Below, piece after piece: positions 23,701 to 30,153 of a stretch of DNA of 39,559 bases. Position 1 is the first letter of the stretch, and every line of letters begins with the position of its first letter. A program made the translations under genes and the position numbers. Source of the DNA: Lysobacterales bacterium (GTDB taxonomy: Bacteria > Pseudomonadota > Gammaproteobacteria > Xanthomonadales > SZUA-36); NCBI GenBank assembly GCA_028289465.1, contig JANQPM010000052.1:1-39559 (forward strand). Reading direction: 5' to 3'. A model generated the notes under the pieces. It saw only the letters and a program-made list of their open reading frames with translations, was not told the origin of the DNA and ran no database searches.

Positions 23701-24783
23701 ACAGTCGTTGGCCGCACCCGGTGTGCCGAGGTCGCCGGCGCCGAACGGCGTCTGCGCTTCGCACCAGTTGGTACCGTCATTGTTGTCCAGGTCGGTGGCT
23801 TCCAGTGACATGGACGCGCCGGCCGGATCCGGGAATACCGGGCCGCCGTCCCATTCCACGCGGTCGATTTCGTTGGCCAGCGTATCGGTCAGCACCAGTT
23901 CGTCGTCGCCGTTGGCGAGGAACATGCCGCTGTATTGATAGTCGACGATCACGCCGCCGTTGGTCGCGAAATCGCCGTTGTTGCCGAGCACGACGAAACC
24001 GCCGGCCGGCACCAGCAGCGGCCCGCCGCTGGCAATCACGAAGCTGTCGGAACCGTTGTCCGAAACTGTCCAGCCTTCGATGTCCACGGCCGCGCCGCCG
24101 GCATTAAAGATTTCAAACCATTCGCCCGAGCCGTCGGAAACCGCCGACGGGTTCTGCATGATTTCGTTAATCACCAGTTCGGGAATGGCCGGCGCACAGT
24201 CATTGGCCGCACCGGGCGTACCGAGGTCGCCGGCCCCGAACGGCGTGCTGGCTTCACACCAGTTGGTGCCGTCGTTGTTGTTCAGCGCCGGCGAGATCAG
24301 CGACATGGACGCGCCGTTCGGGTCCGGGAAAGTGGCCCCGTTGTCCCACTCCACGCGGTCGACCTCGGCCGACGCGCCGTCCAGCAGCACCAGCTCGTCG
24401 CCGCTGTTGCCGAGGAACATACCGCTGTACTGATAGTCCACGGTGACGCCGCCGTTGGTCCCTGAATCGGCGTTGTTCCCGAGTACCAGATAGCCACCGG
24501 CCGCAATGACCAGCGGGCCGCCGTTGTTAATCACGAAACTGTCGGTGTCGTTGTCCTGTACCGTCCAGCCGTCGATGTCGATTCCGGCGCCGGAGTTGTT
24601 GAATAGTTCGAACCATTCGCCCGAGCCGTCGGAAACGGCCGACGGGTTTTGCATAACCTCGTTAACAACGACTTGTGCGAAAACGGTTGAAGAAAAAACG
24701 GCCGCGGCAAGAAAACCGCAAGCGATAAATAACCGGCGAGCGACACGAAAACGCCTGCCGGGGAATGGTTGTGAAGCCAACAT
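20653..24783 (-). CDS. large secreted lamin-tail/endonuclease (ExeM/NucH-like) protein
   Basis: A 1376-residue exported protein. The signal peptide (RRLFIACGFLAAAVFSSTVFA) is cut near residue 37. Four lamin-tail domains follow at about 38-196, 202-361, 369-528 and 533-688; the first three are near repeats, each starting V-x-N-E-(V/I)-MQNPSAVSDGSGEW. An OB-like region (about 705-945) precedes an endonuclease/exonuclease/phosphatase domain (about 950-1257) with SLNMLRLF, AVQEVENL, MVVHNRS, VVGDFNAY and ASDHDGF as metal and catalytic motifs. A calcium-type repeat (KDSDGDSITDNVDLCPNT) and a low-complexity Asp/Gly tail end it. The likely role is extracellular DNA degradation, for nutrient recovery or biofilm turnover. 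I prefer ATG 24783 over 24789 because GGGG is then well spaced. Confidence 0.9.
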   Translation of the reverse strand: MLASQPFPGRRFRVARRLFIACGFLAAAVFSSTVFAQVVVNEVMQNPSAVSDGSGEWFELFNNSGAGIDIDGWTVQDNDTDSFVINNGGPLVIAAGGYLVLGNNADSGTNGGVTVDYQYSGMFLGNSGDELVLLDGASAEVDRVEWDNGATFPDPNGASMSLISPALNNNDGTNWCEASTPFGAGDLGTPGAANDCAPAIPELVINEIMQNPSAVSDGSGEWFEIFNAGGAAVDIEGWTVSDNGSDSFVIASGGPLLVPAGGFVVLGNNGDFATNGGVIVDYQYSGMFLANGDDELVLTDTLANEIDRVEWDGGPVFPDPAGASMSLEATDLDNNDGTNWCEAQTPFGAGDLGTPGAANDCPMDPVDVPAIVINEIMQNPSAVSDGSGEWFELFNATGADVDINGWTVKDNDSDSFVISNGGPLLVPAGGFAVLSNNGDSATNGGVIVDFQYSGMFLSNSSDELVLLDGSLNEVDRVEWDNGATFPDPSGAAMALISPALDNNIGANWCESASPFGAGDDGTPGAVNDCGVQLVVNEIDYDQPSADTAEFVEIKNRGTEAADLANFELVLVNGNGGTPYDTIPLPAATLQPGEYFVVCASAATVANCDLEALNSIQNGAPDAVAISQSGVIVDSVTYEGDIAVPFTEGSGAGLQDSGSSGQDFRSIGRFPDGIDTNRNNVDLVNACITPGTGNTSLSSGCTANGPVLEIFEIQGSGSASAFVGQSLGSNDNIVTALAPDGFFIQTPAARSDGDVNTSDGIFVFTDAPPTVAVGDQVDVAGTIVEFFDFTEIGGAVSVSVDSSGNALPPAVVFDGATPSPDPLAPSCSIEFECYEGMLIDIPVGTVSAPNQSFGSDPVAEIHIVAGNSRSFREPGIEFPGIAGLLEWDGNPEVFELDPDKLGLPNAEVPAGSSFSASGVLGFEFGGYELWPTSFDFSPAPIPVAVRDRGVVEMTVGSLNMLRLFDDIDDGTGPVTDPVEYAARLGKFSLYIRDVLDAPDILAVQEVENLNTLQDLANQIALDDPAVVYTPHLVEGNDVGGIDVGFLTRDTIAVDAVSQLGAAEILSVDGSLLHDRPPLLLEGRCTANGSNFPIQVMVVHNRSLNGIDDPSSGPRVRQKRLEQAQSIAQKVQDIQVADPGVNLVVVGDFNAYQFTDGYVDVVGQIKGEVNAMDNLLSGPDVVNPNLINQVDLLPAEQQYSFIFRGNAQALDHALTSSALDSLVADFQFGRGNVDAAEILFDDPSTPLAASDHDGFVLFLVKDSDGDSITDNVDLCPNTAVPENVPTVRLGRNRYALVDGDAVFDTNRGKATFTLTDTAGCSCEQIIDIEELGNGQRRFGCSRGAIEDFIEDVVGGGDDDDDDDGDDDDNGGGGGDSDD
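23197..24672 (-). repeat. three tandem copies of a lamin-tail coding unit, about 490 bp each
   Basis: The DNA coding for lamin-tail domains 1-3 repeats with a period of about 490 bp. Identical stretches such as CCCGAACCGTCGGAAACGGC recur near 24625, 24130 and 23625 with small changes. The similarity at DNA level is higher than at the fourth domain, which suggests recent duplication or gene conversion. Confidence 0.8.
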
Positions 24784-24992
24784 TAGCATCCCCTACCTTT
24801 TGTGTGCCTACAGAAGGATGCCATCGTATGCATGCAATTTGACATGACGATGACACCGCCAACCAGACCAGGTAATGCGGTTCAGCATACCCCAAAGCGA
24901 CGGAAAGTGCTCGTTTTTTGAGCACACGTGCTACCGGCAGAAAAGCGGAAAACGCCGTTGCCGGCGGTAGGAAATTGCCGATAAGGCGTGTT

Positions 24993-25100
24993 GCGCCCGC
25001 TTCTTTGCCGTTGGCAAAACCGCCGGCGGAGTCACCTGCATCAAGTCACCTGCACTGCGGTCGCGATAGCGAAGAAGCCTTTTGACGCAGCCAGCAAGCC
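24993..25100 (+). repeat. dispersed structured repeat (stem-variable module), diverged copy
   Basis: GCTTC (24999-25003) is followed by the stem TTTGCC-GTT-GGCAAA (25004-25018) and ACCGCC (25019-25024). A short direct repeat GTCACCTGCA follows twice (25031 and about 25045). A second weaker hairpin TCGC-GATA-GCGA (25061-25072) leads into GAAGCCTTTTGACGCAGCC, which matches 4077-4101 and 12596-12620. Confidence 0.7.
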
Positions 25101-25104
25101 CATG

Positions 25105-25194
25105 TGTAGGAGCGCCTTTAGGCGCGATCGGAGTTTATCGTTATCCGAAGCCTTCATCATGCGGCAGGTATTCGCGCCTGAAGGCACTCCTACA
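25105..25194. repeat. REPIN-like element: two inverted REP sequences
   Basis: TGTAGGAGCGCCTTTAGGCG (from 25105) and its inverted partner (25170-25194, reverse complement TGTAGGAGTGCCTTCAGGCG) flank a 42-base spacer. The spacer (GTTTATCGTTATCCGAAGCC) is related to the minus strand of the spacer at 4131-4184, so both elements descend from one composite unit. In one of the four REPs the stem has changed on both arms compared with the others. Confidence 0.82.
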
Positions 25195-25209
25195 GATATT
25201 GGGATTCTC

Positions 25210-25281
25210 AAAGGGCGGTTTGCACAATGCGCAAGACGCCGTGCTTCACGGCGCCCGCACCGGCGGGCCGCCGGCGGCTCC
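25210..25281 (+). repeat. GC-rich hairpin module of the dispersed repeat
   Basis: This stretch matches the reverse complement of 20327-20390 over about 60 bases (GCGGTTTGCAC, GCAAGACGCCGTGCTTCACG) and the 4233-4285 copy over its right half. It can fold as CCCGC-ACC-GGCGGG. It ends right at the 3' end of the phosphofructokinase gene and may double as its transcription end, but there is no T run. Confidence 0.7.
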
Positions 25282-26559
25282 TCAGACGGTAAACGGCGGC
25301 AGTTTTTGCGCCGCCAGCACTTTTTTGAGTTGCACGTACTTCGGCAGCCCTCGTTTGTCGTAAGGTGGATAGGCTTCGCCGTGGATCAGCGGTTCCAGGT
25401 ACCTGCGTGCCGCGGCGGTGATACCGAAGCCGTCCTTGCTGATATATCGCTTCGGCAGCATTTTTTCCCGGTTGGCCACGCGCGACAATCTGGCTTCGCC
25501 GATTTTCCAGCGATAAGGCTTGTCGGACTGGCGTACGATCACCGGCATAACCCCGCTTTTTCCGGCCAGTGCGAACTCCACCGCGGCCCGGCCGACCGCA
25601 TAGGCATGGTCCACGTCCGTCTGCGATGCGATGTGGCGCGCCGAGCGCTGCAGATAGTCGGACACCGCCCAATGGTATTTGTAGCCCAGCTTGTCTTTGA
25701 CCAGTTGTGCCACGACCGGCGCCACACCGCCCAACTGGGCATGGCCGAAGGCGTCCCGGGTGCCGGCATCGCTGAGGAACTGGCCGCGCTTATTGCGCAG
25801 GCCCTCGGATACCACGATGGAACAGTAGCCGTAGTTCTCCACCGCATGTTTTACCTTGCGCAGAAAAGCGCGCTGGTCCAGTGGCACTTCGGGTAGCAGA
25901 ATGACATGCGGCGGGTCTTCCTCGGCCTGCCTGGCCAGTCCGCCGGCGGCCGCAATCCATCCGGCGTGCCGGCCCATCACTTCCAGCACGAAGACCTTGG
26001 TCGAGGACGAGGCCATGGACATCACATCCAGGCTGGCTTCCATAATGGATACCGCAACGTATTTGGCTACCGAGCCGAACCCCGGACAGCAGTCGGTCAC
26101 CGGCAGATCGTTGTCGATGGTTTTCGGAATGCCGATACACTGCACTGGAAAACCGAGCTTGGCGCCGATCTGGGATACTTTGTGCGCGGTGTCGGCGGAA
26201 TCGCCACCGCCGTTGTAGAAGAAATAGCCGATATTGTGCGCTTTAAATACCTCGATCAAACGTTCGTATTCGGCCCGGCTATGTTCTATCGATTTCAGTT
26301 TGTAACGGCAGGAACCGAAGGCCCCGCCTGGCGTGTGTTTCAGCCCGGTTATAGTCGTTTTGTTTTCTTTCCCGGTATCGATGAGACGTTCTTCCAGCGC
26401 GCCCATGATGCCGTCCTGCGCGGCATACACTTTGCCGATCTGCGACCGGTGCCGGGCGGCCGTTTCGATGACGCCGCAGGCCGTGGCGTTGATCACCGGC
26501 GTCACGCCGCCGGACTGTGCATAGAGAATGTTCTTTTTCGTTGCGTTTTGCTTGGCCAT
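25282..26559 (-). CDS. 6-phosphofructokinase, probably PPi-dependent
   Basis: A 425-residue phosphofructokinase that phosphorylates fructose 6-phosphate. Motifs are ILYAQSGGVTPVINATACGV, NGGGDSADTAHKVS (about 116-129), IPKTIDNDLPVTD (144-156) and FVLEVMGRHAGWIA. The Lys in PKTIDND (residue 146), where ATP-dependent enzymes have Gly, is the mark of pyrophosphate-dependent forms, and the Asp in GGGDS fits the same group. I therefore expect PPi as phosphoryl donor, making the step reversible. ATG 26559 is chosen because it starts MAKQNATKKNILYAQSGG; an open frame nine codons upstream has no clear support. It is divergent from adk. Confidence 0.92.
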   Translation of the reverse strand: MAKQNATKKNILYAQSGGVTPVINATACGVIETAARHRSQIGKVYAAQDGIMGALEERLIDTGKENKTTITGLKHTPGGAFGSCRYKLKSIEHSRAEYERLIEVFKAHNIGYFFYNGGGDSADTAHKVSQIGAKLGFPVQCIGIPKTIDNDLPVTDCCPGFGSVAKYVAVSIMEASLDVMSMASSSTKVFVLEVMGRHAGWIAAAGGLARQAEEDPPHVILLPEVPLDQRAFLRKVKHAVENYGYCSIVVSEGLRNKRGQFLSDAGTRDAFGHAQLGGVAPVVAQLVKDKLGYKYHWAVSDYLQRSARHIASQTDVDHAYAVGRAAVEFALAGKSGVMPVIVRQSDKPYRWKIGEARLSRVANREKMLPKRYISKDGFGITAAARRYLEPLIHGEAYPPYDKRGLPKYVQLKKVLAAQKLPPFTV

Positions 26560-26587
26560 AGTGTTCCCGAACCGGCGGCTCCTCACG

Positions 26588-26616
26588 TTGACTTGATATG
26601 GATGAACAGGTAGCGT
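26588..26616 (+). promoter_or_regulatory. candidate sigma70 promoter for adk
   Basis: TTGACT (26588-26593) is an almost perfect -35 box, with a weak -10 TAGCGT 17 bases on (26611-26616). It lies in the 89 bp divergent gap, about 33 bases before the adk start codon. The pfk gene probably starts from a promoter on the other strand in the same gap. Confidence 0.4.
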
Positions 26617-26648
26617 TAGCGCCCTATTTTAATGACGGGAACGATACC

Positions 26649-27239
26649 ATGCGAATCGTATTACTGGGGGCGCCCGGATCCGGTAAGGGAACTCAGGCGA
26701 AGCTGCTTCGAGAAGCCCTCGGTATTCCGCATATTTCTACCGGCGAACTGCTGCGCGCCGCGGTCAAGGCCGGCACGCCGCTGGGTCTGGCGGCAAAGGC
26801 GGTGATGGATGCCGGCAATCTCGTTTCCGACGATATCATGCTGGGCCTGATCGAAGAGCGGCTGGCTCAGGACGATGCACAGGCCGGGTTTATTCTCGAC
26901 GGCTATCCGCGCAACCTGACGCAGGCCGCGTCGCTGGATGAATTGCTGGACCGCCTGAACCTGCCGGTGGAAGAAGCGATTCAGATCGATGTGGACACCG
27001 AGATGATCATTCAGCGCATTAAAAACCGGGCCGAGCAAGAAGGCCGGAGCGACGACAGCGAAGCGGTCGCACGCAACCGGATCCGGGTTTACGAAGAGCA
27101 GACCGCGCCGGTGATCGACTACTATGGCGAAAGAGGTCTGCTGACCCGCGTTTACGGCGTAGGCAGCATCGAGGAGGTTTTTCAGCGCGTTCGGGGCGTG
27201 CTGGCTATGCGCGAGGAAGCCTTAGAAACCCAGGCTTAA
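26649..27239 (+). CDS. adk: adenylate kinase, short (LID-less) form
   Basis: A 196-residue adenylate kinase (AMP + ATP to 2 ADP). The P-loop GAPGSGKGT (7-15), AMP-binding HISTGELLRAAVKAGTPLG, GFILDGYPRN and the short linker NRAEQEGRSDDSEAVARNRI are present. The long zinc-type LID of many bacterial enzymes is missing, as in Xanthomonas and the cytosolic short forms. ATG 26649 begins MRIVLLGAPGSGKGT and is the family start; 17 more open codons upstream are probably not translated. Its stop overlaps the tusA-like gene on the other strand by 4 bp. Confidence 0.95.
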   Translation: MRIVLLGAPGSGKGTQAKLLREALGIPHISTGELLRAAVKAGTPLGLAAKAVMDAGNLVSDDIMLGLIEERLAQDDAQAGFILDGYPRNLTQAASLDELLDRLNLPVEEAIQIDVDTEMIIQRIKNRAEQEGRSDDSEAVARNRIRVYEEQTAPVIDYYGERGLLTRVYGVGSIEEVFQRVRGVLAMREEALETQA

Positions 27240-27493
27240 TCAGATCGCTTTCTGATCAGAAAGTGATAGTCGCCGCCAGTTGCCATCTGCGCTTCCAGCG
27301 GATGGCCCGTACGCATCGCAAACACCTCGAAATCCAGTTCCGCGTGCGGATCGGTGGCGACAATATGCAGCGTTTCGTCCGGCGCCATGTCGTTCAAGGT
27401 CAGCCGGCAGCGCAATACCGGCTCGGGGCAGTCCAGGCCCCGGGCATCGAGCTGTCGGTCGGCGTCGCGAAAGATGTCAGAAAGCTCGGGCAA
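27236..27493 (-). CDS. TusA-family sulfur carrier protein
   Basis: An 85-residue single-domain TusA/SirA/YeeD-type protein. The active Cys is Cys22 in LDARGLDCPEPVLRCRL, within the CPxP motif where the family carries its persulfide. The rest (LHIVATDPHAELDFEVF, TGHPLEAQMATGGDYHFLI) is the usual two-layer fold. It probably passes sulfur to tRNA thiolation, cofactors or sulfur oxidation, which cannot be separated here. The start is a TTG at 27493 with GAGG upstream. It is convergent with adk, overlapping by 4 bp, and a 16-bp palindrome (CTTTCTGATCAGAAAG, 27248-27263) lies in its last codons. Confidence 0.88.
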   Translation of the reverse strand: MPELSDIFRDADRQLDARGLDCPEPVLRCRLTLNDMAPDETLHIVATDPHAELDFEVFAMRTGHPLEAQMATGGDYHFLIRKRSD

Positions 27494-27586
27494 GCGGTAT
27501 CCTCATTCCGATCGTACAGGGTAGCGTAATTTATGGGTTCCCGATAACGGATTTCCAACCGTGGTTTTTGGGACTGATCAAAGCCG

Positions 27587-28093
27587 ATGAACCGTTTGTT
27601 TTACATTTTACTGGATATTATCCGACTACGGCGCGGCCCGCAGGACCTGCCGGCCGGCTGGACGCCGGTGATTGCGTTTGCCGGTATCAGCCTGGCTATG
27701 GGCTGGTGGTTTGTACGTGGCGAGCAGCCGGACCTGACGCCGCTGGTCGCCGAGCTGCTGCTGGCGGCATTGATGACGGCGACCGCGCTGCAAATGGTTC
27801 AGCATCCCGAGCGCATTCCGCAAACGTTGCTCGCGCTCTTCGGTACCGGTGTGCTGCTGTCCTTGCCGCTGGTTGTTATTTTTGGCGGGTTCGACGAGGG
27901 CAATACGGCAGTGATCCGCCAGCTCGCCAGTCTGGGCTATCTCGCTTTGCTGGCCTGGAGTCTGACCGTGGATAGCCACATTTATCGCCATGCGCTGTCC
28001 GTTACAATGCCGGTGGGTGCTGCGGTCGCGATCGGCTTCTTTTTAATGCGGCGCGTAATCATCGGTACATTTTGGCCCGGTCCGGCGGGTTAA
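27587..28093 (+). CDS. inner-membrane protein of unknown function
   Basis: A 168-residue protein with about four or five helices (VIAFAGISLAMGWWFV, LVAELLLAALMTATAL, LLALFGTGVLLSLPLVVIF, LASLGYLALLAWSLTV, VTMPVGAAVAIGFFLM). It starts MNRLFYILLDIIRLRRGPQD, with the positive residues giving a cytosolic N terminus. I do not recognise a named family. It lies between adk and mpl, and a repeat element in the 107 bp downstream gap separates it from mpl. Confidence 0.75.
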   Translation: MNRLFYILLDIIRLRRGPQDLPAGWTPVIAFAGISLAMGWWFVRGEQPDLTPLVAELLLAALMTATALQMVQHPERIPQTLLALFGTGVLLSLPLVVIFGGFDEGNTAVIRQLASLGYLALLAWSLTVDSHIYRHALSVTMPVGAAVAIGFFLMRRVIIGTFWPGPAG

Positions 28094-28103
28094 GCAGCCG
28101 TGA

Positions 28104-28154
28104 GACTCCCTGCGCAGCCGCAGGCGACCCGCCGGAGCGGGCGCAAGACTCCTT
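28104..28154 (-). repeat. GC-rich hairpin module of the dispersed repeat
   Basis: The core CAGCCGCAGGCGACCCGCCG followed by GAGCGGGCGCAAGACTCCTT matches parts of 20320-20375 and 20500-20522. GACTCC occurs at both ends of the copy. It can fold as CCCGC-CGGA-GCGGG. It occupies the gap in front of mpl. Confidence 0.68.
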
Positions 28155-28199
28155 GGTTATATCGGCATGGCGGGTTTATCGGGGCGACAGGATAAATAA

Positions 28200-29579
28200 A
28201 TGCATATTCATATCTTAGGCGCGTGCGGCACCTTCATGGGCGGCTTGGCCGTGCTGGCCCGTCAGGCGGGTCATCGGGTTTCCGGATCCGACCAAAACAC
28301 TTATCCGCCGATGAGCACGCAGTTGGAAGCCCGGGGCATCGAACTGACCGAGGGCTACGACCCCGAACAGCTACAACCGCATCCGGACCTGGTCATCATC
28401 GGCAACGCGCTGTCGCGCGGCAATCCGGCCGTCGAATATGTGCTGAACGAGGGCCTGGCATTCAGCTCCGGTCCGCGCTGGTTGGGCGAGAATTATCTGC
28501 GCGGCAAGACAGTGATCGCGGTGGCCGGCACGCACGGCAAGACGACAACCGCGTCGATGGTGGCCTGGATACTGGAATTCGCCGGCCGCGCACCGGGTTT
28601 TCTGATCGGCGGAGTACCCGGCAATTTCGGCATGTCCGCGCGGGACGGCGAAGACTGTTTTGTGGTCGAGGCCGACGAGTACGACACCGCATTTTTCGAT
28701 AAGCGGGCCAAGTTCGTACACTACCGGCCGCAGGTAGCGGTTCTGAATAATCTGGAGTTCGATCACGCCGACATCTATTCGAATCTGGCGGCCATTCAAA
28801 CGCAGTTTCACCACTTGGTGCGCACCATTCCGGGCCGCGGGACGGTGATTGCGAACGGCCACGATGACAACCTGCGGCAGGTGCTGGACGAGGGCTGCTG
28901 GAGCGAGCTTCAACGCTTCACGATAATGCCGGAAAAAACCGGCAGCGATGACTGGCAGGTCGAACTGCTGGATTCGGCCGGCCGCCGGCTGCGTTTCGTT
29001 CATGCCGGCCGGAAGGTGGGCGAACTGAGCTGGGCCCTGAACGGACATCACAACGCGATGAATGCGGCAGCGGCCGTCGCAGCGGCTGTCGCAGCCGGCG
29101 TTCCGGCAAAGACCGCGGTCGCAGCGCTGTCCGAATTCAAAGGCGTGAAGCGCCGGCTGGAACTGCTGACCACGGCCGGCGACGTACATGTTTATGATGA
29201 CTTTGCCCATCACCCGACAGCAATACGCCTAACCCTGGAAGGCCTGCGCCGCCAGGTCGGCAATCAGCGTATTCTGGTTGCGCTGGAGCCGCGCAGCAAT
29301 ACGATGCGCGCCGGGGTGCATCTGGCCGAACTGGCGCCGGCACTGGCTGCGGCCGACCAGGTCTGGCTGCAGGCCGGCAGCGAGGTGGACTGGGATCCGT
29401 TCGAAGTCATCAACCGGCTGGACGGGCGCGGCAAGGTCGTTAACCGGGTTGAATCGCTGGTTCAGCAGTTACTGGAGCAGGCAAAGACCGGCGACCACGT
29501 GGTCTTTATGAGCAATGGCGGCTTCGGCGCGGCGCCGGCTCGCTTTGCCGAAGCGCTGCAGCGCCGTGAGAAACACTGA
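28200..29579 (+). CDS. mpl: UDP-N-acetylmuramate:L-Ala-D-Glu-meso-DAP ligase Mpl
   Basis: A 459-residue Mur-ligase-family enzyme that recycles murein tripeptide by joining it to UDP-MurNAc. The N-terminal domain has MHIHILGACGTFMGGLAVLA with the GxCGTFM nucleotide motif of Mpl; the ATP loop is VAGTHGKTTTASM (108-120). GVPGNFGMSARDGEDCFVVE, DEYDTAFFDKRAKFVHYRP and NGHHNAMNAAAAVAAAVAAG are typical, and the C-terminal domain has VYDDFAHHPTAIRLTLEGLR. ATG 28200 has a Shine-Dalgarno-like AGG eight bases upstream. The length is normal. The LON-domain gene overlaps its 3' end by 14 bp. Confidence 0.95.
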   Translation: MHIHILGACGTFMGGLAVLARQAGHRVSGSDQNTYPPMSTQLEARGIELTEGYDPEQLQPHPDLVIIGNALSRGNPAVEYVLNEGLAFSSGPRWLGENYLRGKTVIAVAGTHGKTTTASMVAWILEFAGRAPGFLIGGVPGNFGMSARDGEDCFVVEADEYDTAFFDKRAKFVHYRPQVAVLNNLEFDHADIYSNLAAIQTQFHHLVRTIPGRGTVIANGHDDNLRQVLDEGCWSELQRFTIMPEKTGSDDWQVELLDSAGRRLRFVHAGRKVGELSWALNGHHNAMNAAAAVAAAVAAGVPAKTAVAALSEFKGVKRRLELLTTAGDVHVYDDFAHHPTAIRLTLEGLRRQVGNQRILVALEPRSNTMRAGVHLAELAPALAAADQVWLQAGSEVDWDPFEVINRLDGRGKVVNRVESLVQQLLEQAKTGDHVVFMSNGGFGAAPARFAEALQRREKH

Positions 29580-30153
29580 AATCCCACTGTTTCCGCTGAA
29601 TACCCTGGTTTTTCCGGGCGGGTTGCTGCCGCTCAGGATTTTTGAGCAGCGCTATATCGACATGGTGCGCGAATGCAGTCGCAGTGACAGCGGCTTCGGC
29701 GTCTGCCTGATTATCCCCGGCGATGACGACAACGCCGGCCACCACGCCCGCGTCGGCACGCTTGCCAGAATCGAGGACTGGTATACGCTGGAGGGCGGCT
29801 TGCTCGGTATTTCGGTTCGTGGCCAGTCCCGCTTTCGGGTCGAGTCGACCCGTGCCAAAGACAATGGCCTGCTGATCGGCAGCGTGCGTTGGCTGCCCGG
29901 TGACAGCAAGACCGAACTGCCGCTGGAGTTCTCCGTGCTCGGCGTGCTTGCAACCCGCTATGTGGAACAGGCCGGCAACGAGTTTTTTCAGGCCGAGCCG
30001 GAACAGCTTAACCGCGCCGATTTTGTTTCCTACCGGCTTTGCGAATTGCTGCCGCTGCCGCTGCTCGAGAAGCAGCAACTGCTGGAAATGGACGATGTGA
30101 TGGAGCGCCTGGCGCATTTGCAGCGGGTGCTGCCGCGGTTTCAGAGACCTTAG
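29566..30153 (+). CDS. LON peptidase substrate-binding domain protein
   Basis: A 195-residue stand-alone LON N-domain (PUA-like) protein with no protease domain. The start IPLFPLNTLVFPGGLLPLRI and FEQRYIDMVRECSRSDSGFG are typical, as is VGTLARIEDW. The C-terminal helical part contains YRLCELLPLPLLEKQQLLEM. Its role is unknown, perhaps as an adaptor or RNA-binding protein. I take the GTG at 29566 (VRNTEIPLFPLN), which overlaps the mpl stop by 14 bp and suggests coupling. Its 3' end overlaps the DedA gene on the other strand by 4 bp. Confidence 0.9.
   Translation: MRNTEIPLFPLNTLVFPGGLLPLRIFEQRYIDMVRECSRSDSGFGVCLIIPGDDDNAGHHARVGTLARIEDWYTLEGGLLGISVRGQSRFRVESTRAKDNGLLIGSVRWLPGDSKTELPLEFSVLGVLATRYVEQAGNEFFQAEPEQLNRADFVSYRLCELLPLPLLEKQQLLEMDDVMERLAHLQRVLPRFQRP

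Larger units (their letters stand above)
24784..25281. other. 498 bp gap: nuclease promoter region plus repeats, no gene seen
   Basis: The left half (to about 24990) has no coding potential. It contains a hairpin with a T-rich loop, GTGCTC-N7-GAGCAC (24907-24925), in the upstream region of the nuclease gene, which could be a regulatory site or a terminator. The right half is built from three repeat modules listed separately (24993-25100, 25105-25194 and 25210-25281). Confidence 0.55.

Noticed and set aside
27248..27263. 16-bp palindrome CTTTCTGATCAGAAAG as a regulator site
   Set aside because: It lies in the last codons of the TusA-like gene; coding sequence and chance explain it, and it lacks a T run for a terminator.
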